From Anaerolineales bacterium (GTDB lineage Bacteria; Chloroflexota; Anaerolineae; JAAEKA01), in NCBI GenBank assembly GCA_020634615.1, contig JACKBI010000002.1, positions 1 to 64,000 of the forward strand: a DNA stretch of 64,000 bases, given 5' to 3'. The notes under the pieces were generated by a model that saw nothing but the letters and a program-made list of their open reading frames with translations, did no database searches and had not been told where the DNA came from. Positions 8,969 to 17,427 of the stretch are shown here, piece by piece. The number at the start of each line of letters is the position of its first letter. The stretch's first letter is position 1. Made by a program: the position numbers and the translations under genes.

Positions 8969-9922
8969 ATGAAGGCCAAGATTGCCCTGTTCGTGGCATC
9001 GCTCATCCTTTCCATGGCCGCAATGCTCGCGATCGCGCACGCGGCCGGCATCAATGTAGGCAGGGTGCTGCTGGATATACAGACCACCATCTTTGGCCCG
9101 ATCAAGGTAGGGATCTGGCAGCCGGACAATCGAAAAGGGTGGACACATGTACCTGACAGCACCGGCGAGCAAAGCAAACCGCTGGTCTATGACGTCACCT
9201 ACCACATCGACAGCGAGGGACATCGGGTGACGGCCGGAGGCTACAACCGTCCGAAGATTCTTCTTCTGGGTGGAAGCTTCACGTTTGGCCAGGGTGTTGA
9301 GGACCAGGAAGCCTATCCCGCCCTGCTGGGCGAGGCGTTCCCGGAGTACAAGGTCATCAACGCGGGCGTATCGGCCTGGGGTACCGGACAGTCCTTGCTG
9401 GAGCTGGAGGATGAGCTGGCAACCTATGATGACATCAAATTGGTGGCCTACAGCTTCATCACCGCCCACGTTGAGCGCAACGGCGTCCGTCGGTCATGGC
9501 TCGAGTATCTGGCCACGACCCGCGGCTTGAAGAATGTCCATTTTGAGCTGGAGGGGGACCAATTGGTATATCGCGGACTGGCCGATCCGCAACGTGACGG
9601 AATGGACGGCGGGCCGGAGCTGGACCGACAGGAGATCGACCTGACCATAGCCATGCTGGACGAAATGCGAGCGATTTGTGAGGCTACCAGCGTCCCCTTC
9701 GTCGTTTTCCTTCTTCCCGACGACGCAATCGACCAGGATCTGTCGCAGGCCATCGCGGCCAGCATCGGACCCGACAACCTTTATGATATCCAGGATCTTT
9801 TCAGCGATCCCAAGGCCCGACTGAGGTTCGATGGCCATCCCAGCCCCCTGGGACATCGTTTGATTGCCGAAGCGATGACGCCAATTCTGAAGGGTCGTCT
9901 CCAGAAAGCCCCACCACCGTAA
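8969..9922 (+). CDS. SGNH/GDSL-type hydrolase, membrane-anchored or exported
   Basis: A 317-residue protein with an N-terminal hydrophobic segment (residues 5-26) that serves as signal or anchor, then an SGNH hydrolase fold. The nucleophile block is LLLGGSFTFGQGVED, the block with oxyanion Gly/Asn is VINAGVSAWGTGQ, and the C-terminal catalytic pair is in FDGHPSPLGHRLIAEAM. Such proteins remove or transfer acyl groups on polysaccharides or lipids outside the membrane; the substrate is not evident. It lies alone, 104 bases after the molybdenum hydroxylase, and converges on the minus-strand carbamoyltransferase operon that contains a second SGNH protein. Confidence 0.8.
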   Translation: MKAKIALFVASLILSMAAMLAIAHAAGINVGRVLLDIQTTIFGPIKVGIWQPDNRKGWTHVPDSTGEQSKPLVYDVTYHIDSEGHRVTAGGYNRPKILLLGGSFTFGQGVEDQEAYPALLGEAFPEYKVINAGVSAWGTGQSLLELEDELATYDDIKLVAYSFITAHVERNGVRRSWLEYLATTRGLKNVHFELEGDQLVYRGLADPQRDGMDGGPELDRQEIDLTIAMLDEMRAICEATSVPFVVFLLPDDAIDQDLSQAIAASIGPDNLYDIQDLFSDPKARLRFDGHPSPLGHRLIAEAMTPILKGRLQKAPPP

Positions 9923-10108
9923 CCGATTGTTGCATCCTCGCTGTGGCCGGTCTCCGACCGAGCCGCTCCGAGTGCATCCTGGTTCTGCAAAGAGGGCAAG
10001 GACGTCTCAGATGGCGGATGGACAGACCGCAACTGCTCGCATCTGGGATGCTCAATCGGCCGAGCATGACGCCACCACAGACTTCAACAGGCCCTGCCGC
10101 GTTGCGCG

Positions 10109-12058
10109 CTATTCCATGACACGGACGCTAAACAACTCACCGAACACGGGAAACAGATCAGCTTCCAACCCTTGTGCCAGTCTCCCGGCGACGGCCGACC
10201 AGACATCATCGCGTGGGTCAGGTGGGGGAAACTGGAACGTGATCCGGTTGAGGCCCGATCGCAGCAGCGGCGCGGGGATGGGAAACACGCTGCGCGACCA
10301 GCGGGTTGTCAGAGCGAGTCCGCCTGCATGCTGCCCGTTCACGAACACCTCCGCGCGGCCCTGAACGCGCTGCGGCAGCCGCGCGGTTATGTCCAGTATC
10401 AGGTCAGTTTCACCCGACGCGATCCAGGCGAAGGATACGCGCGGCCAAGCTGCTCGCAGAAAGGCGCAGCCGTGCCGATCACGCGCCGGCAGTAAGTCCG
10501 GGTAAACCTGCATCAACGGTTCCCAAAGAGTGCGTTGTTCGACGAGATCGGCAGATGACGGCGCCCGTTCCAGCAACGACTGCGTCGCCCGCTTTGCAAG
10601 CTCAGGATCCCGCCTGGCCAGCACGTCGATGATGGCCTGCACCAGACAGGCGTCGATGTGATCGTAGCGCCAGCCATGCTGAAGCTGCAACGTGTAGGGC
10701 GACGCAAGATTGCTCTGCTGCGCCGCGGTGAATAACGCCGGCAGATCAACGCTGCGCGCCGCGACTACTTCGAGAAACGTCTGCGCAATGCCCGGCGACG
10801 TGTCCAGCGCCCTCTCCAGCCAGTGGCGCACCAATTCATCCTTGCGCAGGAAGTCAGCGAGACGGTGCGCGGTGTGGATCGCTGCACCCAGCTCAGCAAC
10901 GGCCAGATGTTCCGGCGAGATCACCGGCCGCGGCAGGTCGCGGATCAGCGCGGCTACATCGGGCGTCGTCCCGTGTCGCAGAGCTTCCAGCGCCGCAGCA
11001 GCCATGCCCGCAGCCGCCTGGTGAACACCTTCGACAGTCAGGTGGCAGTAATCCATGAATAATCGCCGGCCGGGCAACGCATCCGCGCCGTCGCCAGCAA
11101 ACAGCCTGGGCAGGTCAACTATGGCGAAACCAAAGATCTGGGCCGCGTGGCGCAGCAGCCGCTGCTCGGCAGAGCTGGCCTGCGGCGCTCCCAGGAAACA
11201 CATGGTCGGGTAGTGGCCCGACACGACTTCAGCCTCAGCGGCCGCGCGTGCAGCCGGCCAGTCACCTTGTCCGGCACGAGCCTGCGCCAGCAGCCGGTAT
11301 GGAGTCGGACTAACACCGTCATCGAGGTCCAGCATCGCCAGTGCAGCACCGCTGGCCGCGGCGTAGTGGCCGCCATGCAGACTGCGCTGCGCATCCTCCA
11401 GCAGGGCATACCATCGCTCCAGCCCATCGCCAGGTAGCCACGGCGCCGGTTGCAGCGTCTCCCAGTCGGCCAGATTGACTTCGGGAACGACCAATACCAC
11501 CGGGGTGCTGTTGGCGCGGGCAACCTCTGCGATTTCAGCTAGCGCGCGCCAGGCCCTCGCCAGCCGTTCCCGCAGTGCCAGTTCGGCCAGCGCGTCGAGT
11601 CCTCCTGCCAGCAGCGCTTCGGCCATCTGCTGCTTGCCCCGCTCCGACGGAAAGTAGGGCGACAGCTCCGGCGTCTCCAGCAGGTTCCAGTTGTTGCCGG
11701 CGTAGATGATCAGCAGGTCTGGCGACAGTTGAAAGGAACGCTTCACCGTTTCGACCAGCGACGCCAGCCGCTCGTTGGTGCGCGCCAGGTCGATGACATC
11801 GGGTGTGTCCTCGGGCAGCAGGTGGCGCAGATGTGCCTGGAGCGCCTTGGCCGGCGTGACATGCCGCGCCAGCAGGTAGCCAGCCGCCGCCGATTCACCG
11901 AAGAAGCAAATGCGCGCTGGATCACCCGGTCGCTTGGGGTTAAGTTGCAGACGGTCGGCATAGTGGTCGCCGAAAGGATGCAGGCCGGGCCGCTGGAACA
12001 CAGCCCGTCCATCGACGACTCCCGGCTGCCAGATGCTGATCGGTTCAGGGGTGGTCAT
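10109..12058 (-). CDS. Large SGNH-fold protein with helical repeat region
   Basis: A 649-residue protein with SGNH landmarks: ICFFGESAAAGYLLARHVTP for the nucleophile block, LLIIYAGNNWN for the Gly/Asn block, and FMDYCHLTVEGVHQAAAGM for the Asp-His pair. Between and after them are Ala/Leu-rich helices resembling TPR-like repeats (WPAARAAAEAEVVSGHYP), and a C-terminal beta-rich part near residues 530-640. No signal peptide is seen, so it is probably cytoplasmic. Its start overlaps the stop of the upstream carbamoyltransferase gene by 4 bases, which implies a joint role. SGNH proteins beside NodU/CmcH-type carbamoyltransferases are a recurring pairing in secondary-metabolite or glycan decoration loci. 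Confidence 0.75.
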   Translation of the reverse strand: MTTPEPISIWQPGVVDGRAVFQRPGLHPFGDHYADRLQLNPKRPGDPARICFFGESAAAGYLLARHVTPAKALQAHLRHLLPEDTPDVIDLARTNERLASLVETVKRSFQLSPDLLIIYAGNNWNLLETPELSPYFPSERGKQQMAEALLAGGLDALAELALRERLARAWRALAEIAEVARANSTPVVLVVPEVNLADWETLQPAPWLPGDGLERWYALLEDAQRSLHGGHYAAASGAALAMLDLDDGVSPTPYRLLAQARAGQGDWPAARAAAEAEVVSGHYPTMCFLGAPQASSAEQRLLRHAAQIFGFAIVDLPRLFAGDGADALPGRRLFMDYCHLTVEGVHQAAAGMAAAALEALRHGTTPDVAALIRDLPRPVISPEHLAVAELGAAIHTAHRLADFLRKDELVRHWLERALDTSPGIAQTFLEVVAARSVDLPALFTAAQQSNLASPYTLQLQHGWRYDHIDACLVQAIIDVLARRDPELAKRATQSLLERAPSSADLVEQRTLWEPLMQVYPDLLPARDRHGCAFLRAAWPRVSFAWIASGETDLILDITARLPQRVQGRAEVFVNGQHAGGLALTTRWSRSVFPIPAPLLRSGLNRITFQFPPPDPRDDVWSAVAGRLAQGLEADLFPVFGELFSVRVME

Positions 12059-13827
12059 ACGAAGGTGTAGAGGTTCTCGCCCAGGGGGGATCGGGACGCG
12101 GCATCTGCCAGCACGGGAGGTTCGCTGCCCCAGGCTGCAACCAGCTCCGACCAGTTGTCTGGCATGGCCACTCGGTCGAACAGCCAGTCCTCCAGCACCA
12201 GCGCATCCAGCCCGGCGTTGACGAAGCAGAAAAGCGCGTCCGCCGGGGTACAGACAATGGGTTCTCCCGCCTGGTTGAACGAGGTGTTGAGAAGCATCGG
12301 ACAGCCGGTGCGCCTGTAGAATGCCCGCAGCAGCGCGGCAAACCGGGGGGTGGTGGCCGCATCCACGGTCTGCGGCCGGGCCGAACCGTCAACGTGCGTG
12401 ATCGCCGGCAGCGCGAGCGGCGAGCGCACAGCGCACGTCTCCAGCATGAACGGCGAGGTATGTGGGAGATCGAAATGGGCCGCAGCGTGGTCGGTCAGCA
12501 CGCTGGGAGCGAAGGGACGGAACAGCTCGCGCTGCTTGACTAACCGATTGATCCGCTCACGGGCCATGGGATCCGTGGGATCAGCCAGAATGCTGCGCGC
12601 GCCCAGCGCCCGCGGCCCGAACTCCATGCGGCCCTGGAACCAGCCGACCACCTGCCCGGCTACCAATCGGTCGACGACGTCTTCCAGCAGCGCATTCTCC
12701 CGCCCGCGAAAGTCCTGAGCCGCGGGGCCGGTGGCCTGCACCAGCCTGGCCACGCCGTCCGGTTCGAATTGCGGGCCGAGCAACACATGGGTCAGGCTTG
12801 TGTCAGGTCGTCTGCCGGTCAGCTGAACGTGAGCCAGCGCGGCTGCACCGAGGCAGCCACCAGCGTCGCCCGCGGCCGGCTGAATGAAGAGATCGTCGAA
12901 CGGTCCCTCGCGACGAATGCGGCCGTTGGCGACGCTGTTGAGCGCCACGCCGCCGGCCATGCACAGCCGCCGCTCGCCGGTTCGCTGGTGCAGGTAGCGC
13001 ACCTTGCGCAGCAGCAGCGCCTCAAGTACGTGCTGGACGCTGGCCGCTACATCCTGGTGGAACGACTCGATAGAATCATGCGGCTGGCGTGGCGGCTGGC
13101 CCAGCAGATCGGCCAGTACGGGACTAAACATGCTCTTGCCCGCCACAAAGTCAAAGTAGCGCATGTCCAGTTCGAACTGGCCGCCGGGCCGGTCACTGAT
13201 CAGGCGCCAGATACGATCCGCGAAGCGCGGCTCGCCGTAGGCAGCCAACCCCATGACTTTGTATTCATCGCTGTTGATGCGGAAACCGAGGTAGGCGGTC
13301 AACGCGGCATAGAGCAGCCCCAGCGAGTGCGGAAAGCGCACCTCCTCGAACAGGTCCAGCGCTGCATCCAACCCACGACCGTAGGTCGTCGTGGCCCATT
13401 CGCCCACGCCATCCACGGTCAGCACGGCCGCGCGGTCCCAGCCGCTGTAGAAAAACGCGCTGGCGGCATGCGAACGGTGGTGGTCGAAGAAAAGAAGCGG
13501 CCCGGTGTGGCCGAGCCGCTCACGTATCAACATCTCCGGCAGGGCTGCGTTGCGGTGCGCAGTCTCGGCGGCATCAGGCTGACTGCCTACCGACCACAGT
13601 TGCCGCGCAAGCTTTTTCTGCGGCAACTCGTACCAGGCGATGCAGTCAACGTCCGCGATGGTCAACCCCGCGGCTGCCAGGCAATAACGAAAGGCGTGTA
13701 CCGGCAGTCGCGGATCGTGCTTGATGCGCGTGAAACGTTCCTCCATGGCCGCTGCCGACAACCGGCCGTCTTGCAGCAAGCAGCAGGCAGACTCGTGGTA
13801 GAGCGCCGAGATGCCGACAATGTTCAT
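12055..13827 (-). CDS. NodU/CmcH/TobZ-family carbamoyltransferase
   Basis: A 590-residue enzyme that transfers a carbamoyl group from carbamoyl phosphate, via carbamoyl-adenylate, to a hydroxyl of a sugar or antibiotic-like acceptor. It begins MNIVGISALYHESACCLL, has the metal/adenylate block FFDHHRSHAASAFFYSGW, the Kae1-like ATP site RLCMAGGVALNSVANGRI, and the C-terminal conserved stretch GRMEFGPRALGARSILADP followed by FRPFAPSVL. Length is normal for the family. It lies in an operon with two MbtH-like proteins upstream (10 bases) and a large SGNH protein downstream (4-base overlap). The acceptor is unknown; no glycosyltransferase or NRPS is adjacent. Confidence 0.9.
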   Translation of the reverse strand: MNIVGISALYHESACCLLQDGRLSAAAMEERFTRIKHDPRLPVHAFRYCLAAAGLTIADVDCIAWYELPQKKLARQLWSVGSQPDAAETAHRNAALPEMLIRERLGHTGPLLFFDHHRSHAASAFFYSGWDRAAVLTVDGVGEWATTTYGRGLDAALDLFEEVRFPHSLGLLYAALTAYLGFRINSDEYKVMGLAAYGEPRFADRIWRLISDRPGGQFELDMRYFDFVAGKSMFSPVLADLLGQPPRQPHDSIESFHQDVAASVQHVLEALLLRKVRYLHQRTGERRLCMAGGVALNSVANGRIRREGPFDDLFIQPAAGDAGGCLGAAALAHVQLTGRRPDTSLTHVLLGPQFEPDGVARLVQATGPAAQDFRGRENALLEDVVDRLVAGQVVGWFQGRMEFGPRALGARSILADPTDPMARERINRLVKQRELFRPFAPSVLTDHAAAHFDLPHTSPFMLETCAVRSPLALPAITHVDGSARPQTVDAATTPRFAALLRAFYRRTGCPMLLNTSFNQAGEPIVCTPADALFCFVNAGLDALVLEDWLFDRVAMPDNWSELVAAWGSEPPVLADAASRSPLGENLYTFV

Positions 13828-13836
13828 GCGCGGACG

Positions 13837-14079
13837 TCAGTCGCCTTCGTTGGCCTGCCGCTCCCTCTCCATCTCCTCCATCTTTTTGCGCAGACTCAAC
13901 GGGCGCATGTCGGTCCAGACCTCTGAGATGTAGTCCAGGCACTCCTGTTTCGTGCCTGACTTGCCCACATCATTCCAGCCCAGCGGATTCTCGCGATCGA
14001 CCGGCCAAATCGAATACTGCTCCTCGTGGTTGATGACAACCTTGTAAACAGTGGTGTCTTCCTGGTCTTCCCAACTCAT
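13837..14079 (-). CDS. MbtH-like protein (second of a tandem pair)
   Basis: An 80-residue protein that fits the MbtH fold: a three-stranded sheet starting YKVVINHEEQYSIWP, the GW turn in NPLGWNDVGKSG, and the helix/tryptophan block CLDYISEVWTDMRPLSLRKK. Classical MbtH proteins are chaperones of adenylation domains in nonribosomal peptide synthetases. No such synthetase is in this window, so either it works on an enzyme elsewhere or the family has another role. The gene overlaps the upstream MbtH-like gene (ATGA) and is followed 10 bases later by the carbamoyltransferase. The charged C-terminal tail (MEEMERERQANEGD) is an extension. Confidence 0.85.
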   Translation of the reverse strand: MSWEDQEDTTVYKVVINHEEQYSIWPVDRENPLGWNDVGKSGTKQECLDYISEVWTDMRPLSLRKKMEEMERERQANEGD

Positions 14080-14288
14080 CGTTGCAACTCCTCGATTCTT
14101 TGGCGAAGTTTGGCCGGGCTCGAGTCAGCCGTGACGCGCTCAATGAACTTGACGCATTCTTCCGGAGTGCCGGCGGCACCTGCGTCTTTCCAGCCGTGCG
14201 GATTGGGGTGTCCGCCCGGCCACAGCGAATACTGCTCTTCGTGATTGATGACGACCTTGAAGTCATCGCCGCGCTTAGGGGTACTCAT
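14076..14288 (-). CDS. MbtH-like protein (first of a tandem pair)
   Basis: A 70-residue relative of the next gene. It shares VVINHEEQYSLWP and the GW turn (NPHGWKDAG), and continues CVKFIERVTADSSPAKLRQR. The last block lacks the WTDMRP part of ordinary MbtH proteins, so it is a diverged member. The start at 14288 is preceded by GAGGAGAGG, and longer in-frame starts are unlikely. It is the first gene of the four-gene minus-strand operon ending at 10109. Confidence 0.78.
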   Translation of the reverse strand: MSTPKRGDDFKVVINHEEQYSLWPGGHPNPHGWKDAGAAGTPEECVKFIERVTADSSPAKLRQRIEELQR

Positions 14289-14492
14289 CGGCCTCTCCTC
14301 AAATGCTGTTTCCAGATAAGTGGTTGGCGCTCGCACTTTGTGGCGCCATTATAGCCATCAGATGGGATTCGACAAGCAGGCGTGCGGAACGCCTCTGTCG
14401 ATTGACAATTCGTGTCACCTGAGCTAAACTGCGCGACGCTGGCTGGACAACGACCAGCAAGAATCAACCCACTAACCTGGAAGGAACGACAC

Positions 14493-14657
14493 ATGGCCAC
14501 AGAACGCCAGAAAGAAATCAAGCGTCGCCGGCAGCGCCGCGACAAGGTACGCAAGCTGCGCAGCCAACTTGAGAAGGCCACTAATCCGCGCCAGCGAGCT
14601 GCTATCATTCGCAAGATTCAGAGCACCAGCCCGTACGCCCCCGTACCGGAAGTGTGA
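14493..14657 (+). CDS. Small basic protein, 54 aa (DUF6800-like)
   Basis: A very basic protein beginning MATERQKEIKRRRQRRDKV, followed by a short helix and KATNPRQRAAIIRKIQ. It resembles the small conserved family I know as DUF6800, whose function is unknown; the match is from memory of the ERQKEIKRRRxRR start. The start at 14493 has GGAAGGAA upstream. The high Arg/Lys content suggests nucleic-acid or ribosome contact, which is inference. Confidence 0.7.
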   Translation: MATERQKEIKRRRQRRDKVRKLRSQLEKATNPRQRAAIIRKIQSTSPYAPVPEV

Positions 14658-14823
14658 CCGAAGGCGACACACTTTTCGCAACCGCTGTTTTCAAGTGATG
14701 AGCGTCACTCCCCGTGCTGGCTTGGTCGTCGCATTCAGAATGCGATGGCAACCAGGCAGCACCGGAGTGGCCCGTCACTTGTACTATCCCGGCGTCTGAC
14801 GCAATGCCAGCCAGGAGTCTCCC

Positions 14824-15468
14824 CTGAGCGAACGTACCAACGAACAATGGCTGGCCGACCTGACCGGTTCGCAGCAGAGCCAGGACGCCGCGTTACAAGA
14901 CTTGCGGCAATGGCTGGCACGCCGGCTGTTCTTCTACCTCCGCAGCCGCAGCGACCTCGACAAACTGGCTGACTCTGAGATCCAGGATCTCGCCGAGGAT
15001 TTTGTCCAGGACACGCTGCTCCAGATTCGGGCCAAGCTGGAACAATTCGAGGGACGTAGCAAGTTCACCACCTGGGCGGGCAAGATCGCCGTCCATCAGG
15101 CGCTGGGCGAGCTTCGCCGCGCCCGCTGGCGGGATTTCAGCCTCGACAGTCTCATCGGCGAAAGTGATTTCACGCCGTCATTTCTGGTCAACGAGGCCGA
15201 TCCCGACGCGCCGGATCGCGCGGTTGAACGAGCCGAGACCATGCGCGCGGTCGCGGAAGTGATCAACGAGGAGCTTTCTGAGCGGCAGCGTGCCGCGCTG
15301 GTAGCGTTAATGGTAGAAGGCGTCCCGATGGATGTGGTAGCTGACAGGCTCGGTACGAATCGCAACGCCCTGTACAAGCTCCTGCATGATGCCCGCAAGC
15401 GGCTGCGGTCACGCCTGGAGGATCGCGGCTACAACATCGAGACGTTGCTCAATGATCTTAGTGGGTAA
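14824..15468 (+). CDS. ECF-type RNA polymerase sigma factor
   Basis: A sigma-70-family factor with region 2 (LAEDFVQDTLLQIRAKLEQF then SKFTTWAGKIAVHQALGELR) and region 4 (LSERQRAALVALMVEGVPMD then DRLGTNRNALYKLLHDARKR). No ATG or GTG occurs between an in-frame stop at 14797 and region 2. A CTG at 14824 has AGGAG five to six bases upstream and gives LSERTNEQWLADLTG as N-terminus, matching the extra helix expected ahead of region 2. A TTG at 14902 is the alternative but would cut into that helix. A zinc-finger protein gene follows and is the likely anti-sigma factor. Confidence 0.88.
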   Translation: MSERTNEQWLADLTGSQQSQDAALQDLRQWLARRLFFYLRSRSDLDKLADSEIQDLAEDFVQDTLLQIRAKLEQFEGRSKFTTWAGKIAVHQALGELRRARWRDFSLDSLIGESDFTPSFLVNEADPDAPDRAVERAETMRAVAEVINEELSERQRAALVALMVEGVPMDVVADRLGTNRNALYKLLHDARKRLRSRLEDRGYNIETLLNDLSG

Positions 15469-15519
15469 GAGAAGCCGGCGCCGGAGCGTCCAAACGATGG
15501 ATGCGAAGGAGCGAGCGCT

Positions 15520-15771
15520 ATGACCATGAATGCATCACCTATGATTGTCCGGGTATTGCGAATGCTGGCCGGCACACAGGAGATCGAGCTGGGCTGTGAG
15601 GAAGTGACGGCCCTGCTGGACGAATACTGTGAGGCGCAGGCCGGTGGGGAGGATTTGTCGCGCTTTGCTCCGGTAATGAACGCGCACCTGCGGCTATGCG
15701 CCGACTGCCGGGAGGAGTACGAGGCGCTGCTGACGCTGGTTACAATGGATGCCGACCCGATCAGCAGCTGA
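15520..15771 (+). CDS. Putative zinc-finger anti-sigma factor, soluble
   Basis: An 83-residue protein with a zf-HC2-like arrangement: CEEVTALLDEYCEAQ, then HLRLCADCREEYEALL. A His-x3-Cys-x2-Cys group is visible with an upstream Cys, as in ZAS-type anti-sigma factors. No transmembrane segment follows, so it would be a soluble anti-sigma protein that binds the ECF sigma encoded 51 bases upstream. A redox or zinc signal is plausible for such proteins but is not shown here. Confidence 0.72.
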   Translation: MTMNASPMIVRVLRMLAGTQEIELGCEEVTALLDEYCEAQAGGEDLSRFAPVMNAHLRLCADCREEYEALLTLVTMDADPISS

Positions 15772-15795
15772 TTTGGGCTTGCCGTGGTCATCAAA

Positions 15796-15820
15796 AGGGC
15801 CGCGCATGAAGCGCGGCCTT
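15796..15820 (+). terminator. Hairpin terminator after the sigma/anti-sigma pair
   Basis: GGCCGCGC and GCGCGGCC form a perfect 8-bp stem around ATGAA, flanked by AAAA and TTGTT. It lies 25 bases after the anti-sigma gene's stop. Confidence 0.7.
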
Positions 15821-15898
15821 GTTGATTCTGGCATGGTATACGCGCGGTGCGCTTTGCCGACGCCGGATGATGGGAGTGAAGAAGCGAATCCGGCAATC

Positions 15899-15970
15899 GC
15901 CGTCGTTCCCGCGCGGGCAGGAACCCAGAACGGCGAAGTGTGGATTCCCGCCTGCGCAGGAATGACGAGC
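15899..15970. repeat. REP-like inverted pair (GTTCCCGCG / ATTCCCGCC type)
   Basis: Two roughly 29-base copies of a palindromic unit face each other: CGTCGTTCCCGCGCGGG on the plus strand and its relative CGTCATTCCTGCGCAGG on the minus strand. Together they could form a long hairpin. The unit resembles widespread CGTCATTCCCGCGxAAGCGGGAAT-type intergenic repeats. A related single unit lies at 41254-41284. Confidence 0.7.
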
Positions 15971-16009
15971 CACGCCTGCTTTCCAAGTTAATTTCTTAAG
16001 GCAAGTCAT

Positions 16010-16651
16010 TCACGGCGAGAGCAGCGCGAACACATCCGGCCGGCACAGCTCCAGAGCACGTTCGAACTTCGACAGCGGCTGCGGTTCCAACCCCCAGTCG
16101 CCCGTGAGCACCTCGTGAAGGCGCTCCAGCAAAGGCCCCTGATCGGGAATCAACTCCTCCGCCTCCAGTTCATAAAACACCAGAGCAGCGCCGGCAAACT
16201 CCACCTTGTCGAGACTAAGTTCAATCACCGGAACGGCGCCGCCAGAATTCGCTAACCCACGGGTTTGGCGCGCCTGCAGCAGCTCGAACAGAAGCAAGAG
16301 CGGTACGCCGCGACCGATTCGCTGGGCCAACGTTGCAGCCTCCCCGGCGGGCCAGCTAGCCGGCTGCAGGGCGGTGCCAGGCTCAACGATCGCCTCGAAT
16401 TCGTCGCGGCTGTGCAGCGCTCCGCTGGCGGGCGCCAGCGACTTCAACGTAACTATGACCCGCCCGCCTTTGTTGCGAACGCGGCAGTAATAGCCGGCGG
16501 ACAGGAAGTCGTAACCGGCCGTGTCGTAGTAGCGATCCCACACATTTGCGATCCGTGGGCTGCTCAGCGGCAGGCCGGCCAGTTCGGTCGCCTCGCAGAG
16601 ACGACGATACACTTCTTCATCCGGCACCGCATACTTGGCTTCAATTTCCAC
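16010..16651 (-). CDS. CYTH-domain triphosphatase/adenylate cyclase-like protein
   Basis: A 213-residue CYTH protein, a tunnel-fold enzyme acting on triphosphates with divalent metal. The signature ExExK is at the very start (MEIEAKY), and later charged strands such as YYCRVRNKGGRVIVTLKS, RDEFEAIV and IELSLDKVEFAG line the tunnel. The start codon is GTG. Members include inorganic triphosphatases, thiamine triphosphatases and class IV adenylate cyclases, and the substrate cannot be assigned. It is the last gene behind the metal transporter genes, 38 bases after the ATPase gene. Confidence 0.85.
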   Translation of the reverse strand: MEIEAKYAVPDEEVYRRLCEATELAGLPLSSPRIANVWDRYYDTAGYDFLSAGYYCRVRNKGGRVIVTLKSLAPASGALHSRDEFEAIVEPGTALQPASWPAGEAATLAQRIGRGVPLLLLFELLQARQTRGLANSGGAVPVIELSLDKVEFAGAALVFYELEAEELIPDQGPLLERLHEVLTGDWGLEPQPLSKFERALELCRPDVFALLSP

Positions 16652-16689
16652 AGTATCTGCTCCACAGTTTTACTGGCCGCAAGAATCGA

Positions 16690-17421
16690 CTACGGCGCTT
16701 CCAGGCCGTGCGCTTCCAGCAGCTCAGGATTGGCCATGATCTCGGCTGTTGGTCCGTCGGCCACAACCTGACCGCCATCCAGGACGATCATGCGCTCGAA
16801 CAGTTCACCAACCAGCGGCATGTCGTGCGTGCTGACCAGCATGGTCGCGTCCAGCGAGCGCAACAGATTGATCAGACTACGGCGGCCGCGCGGGTCCAGG
16901 CCAGCCGTCGGCTCATCCAGCACCAGGATGCTGGGCCCCATTGCCAGCACGGTGGCCATCGCAACCCGCTTGCGCTCGCCTACGCTCAGATGATGCGGCA
17001 TACGCGGGGCGAAATCGCCGATGCCTACCTTTTCCAAAGCGTCGTGTACTCGATGATGCACCTCCTCGCTGGAGAAACCCATGTGCAGCGGGCCAAAAGC
17101 CACATCCTCGAAGACAGTAGTGGAGAACAGTTGGTCGTCAGGGTTCTGAAAAACCAACCCGACCTTGGCGCGGATCACGCCCAGGTTCTCCTTGACCAGA
17201 TCCATGCCGTCCACGCGGACTTGCCCGGCATTGCCTTTGAGGATGCCGTTGAAGTGCAGCATCAGCGTCGACTTGCCAGCGCCGTTGGGGCCGACCAGCG
17301 CCACCTTTTCGCCGTGGTTGACGTGCATCGTCACCCCGTTGAGCGCCTCCCGCCCGTCAGGGTAGGCGTAGCGCAGGTCGTGAACGTGCAGGACCGGCTC
17401 GTCGCCGTTTATCTCAGTCAT
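16690..17421 (-). CDS. cbiO: Cobalt/nickel ECF transporter ATPase (CbiO/NikO)
   Basis: The ATP-binding subunit (243 aa) of an energy-coupling-factor metal importer. Walker A is GPNGAGKST, the Q-loop is VFQNPDDQLFS (the DDQLF is typical of CbiO/EcfA), the signature motif is LSVGERKRVA, and Walker B is ILVLDEPTAGLDP with a switch His in STHD. It sits last in the M-Q-O order, 6 bases after the CbiQ gene, and works with both membrane subunits. Confidence 0.93.
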   Translation of the reverse strand: MTEINGDEPVLHVHDLRYAYPDGREALNGVTMHVNHGEKVALVGPNGAGKSTLMLHFNGILKGNAGQVRVDGMDLVKENLGVIRAKVGLVFQNPDDQLFSTTVFEDVAFGPLHMGFSSEEVHHRVHDALEKVGIGDFAPRMPHHLSVGERKRVAMATVLAMGPSILVLDEPTAGLDPRGRRSLINLLRSLDATMLVSTHDMPLVGELFERMIVLDGGQVVADGPTAEIMANPELLEAHGLEAP

Positions 17422-17427
17422 AGTAGC

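Noticed and set aside
9927..10364. A plus-strand gene between the SGNH hydrolase and the minus-strand operon
   Set aside because: Most of it lies opposite the SGNH-repeat gene, and the composition (Ser, Arg, Pro) is that of a shadow frame.
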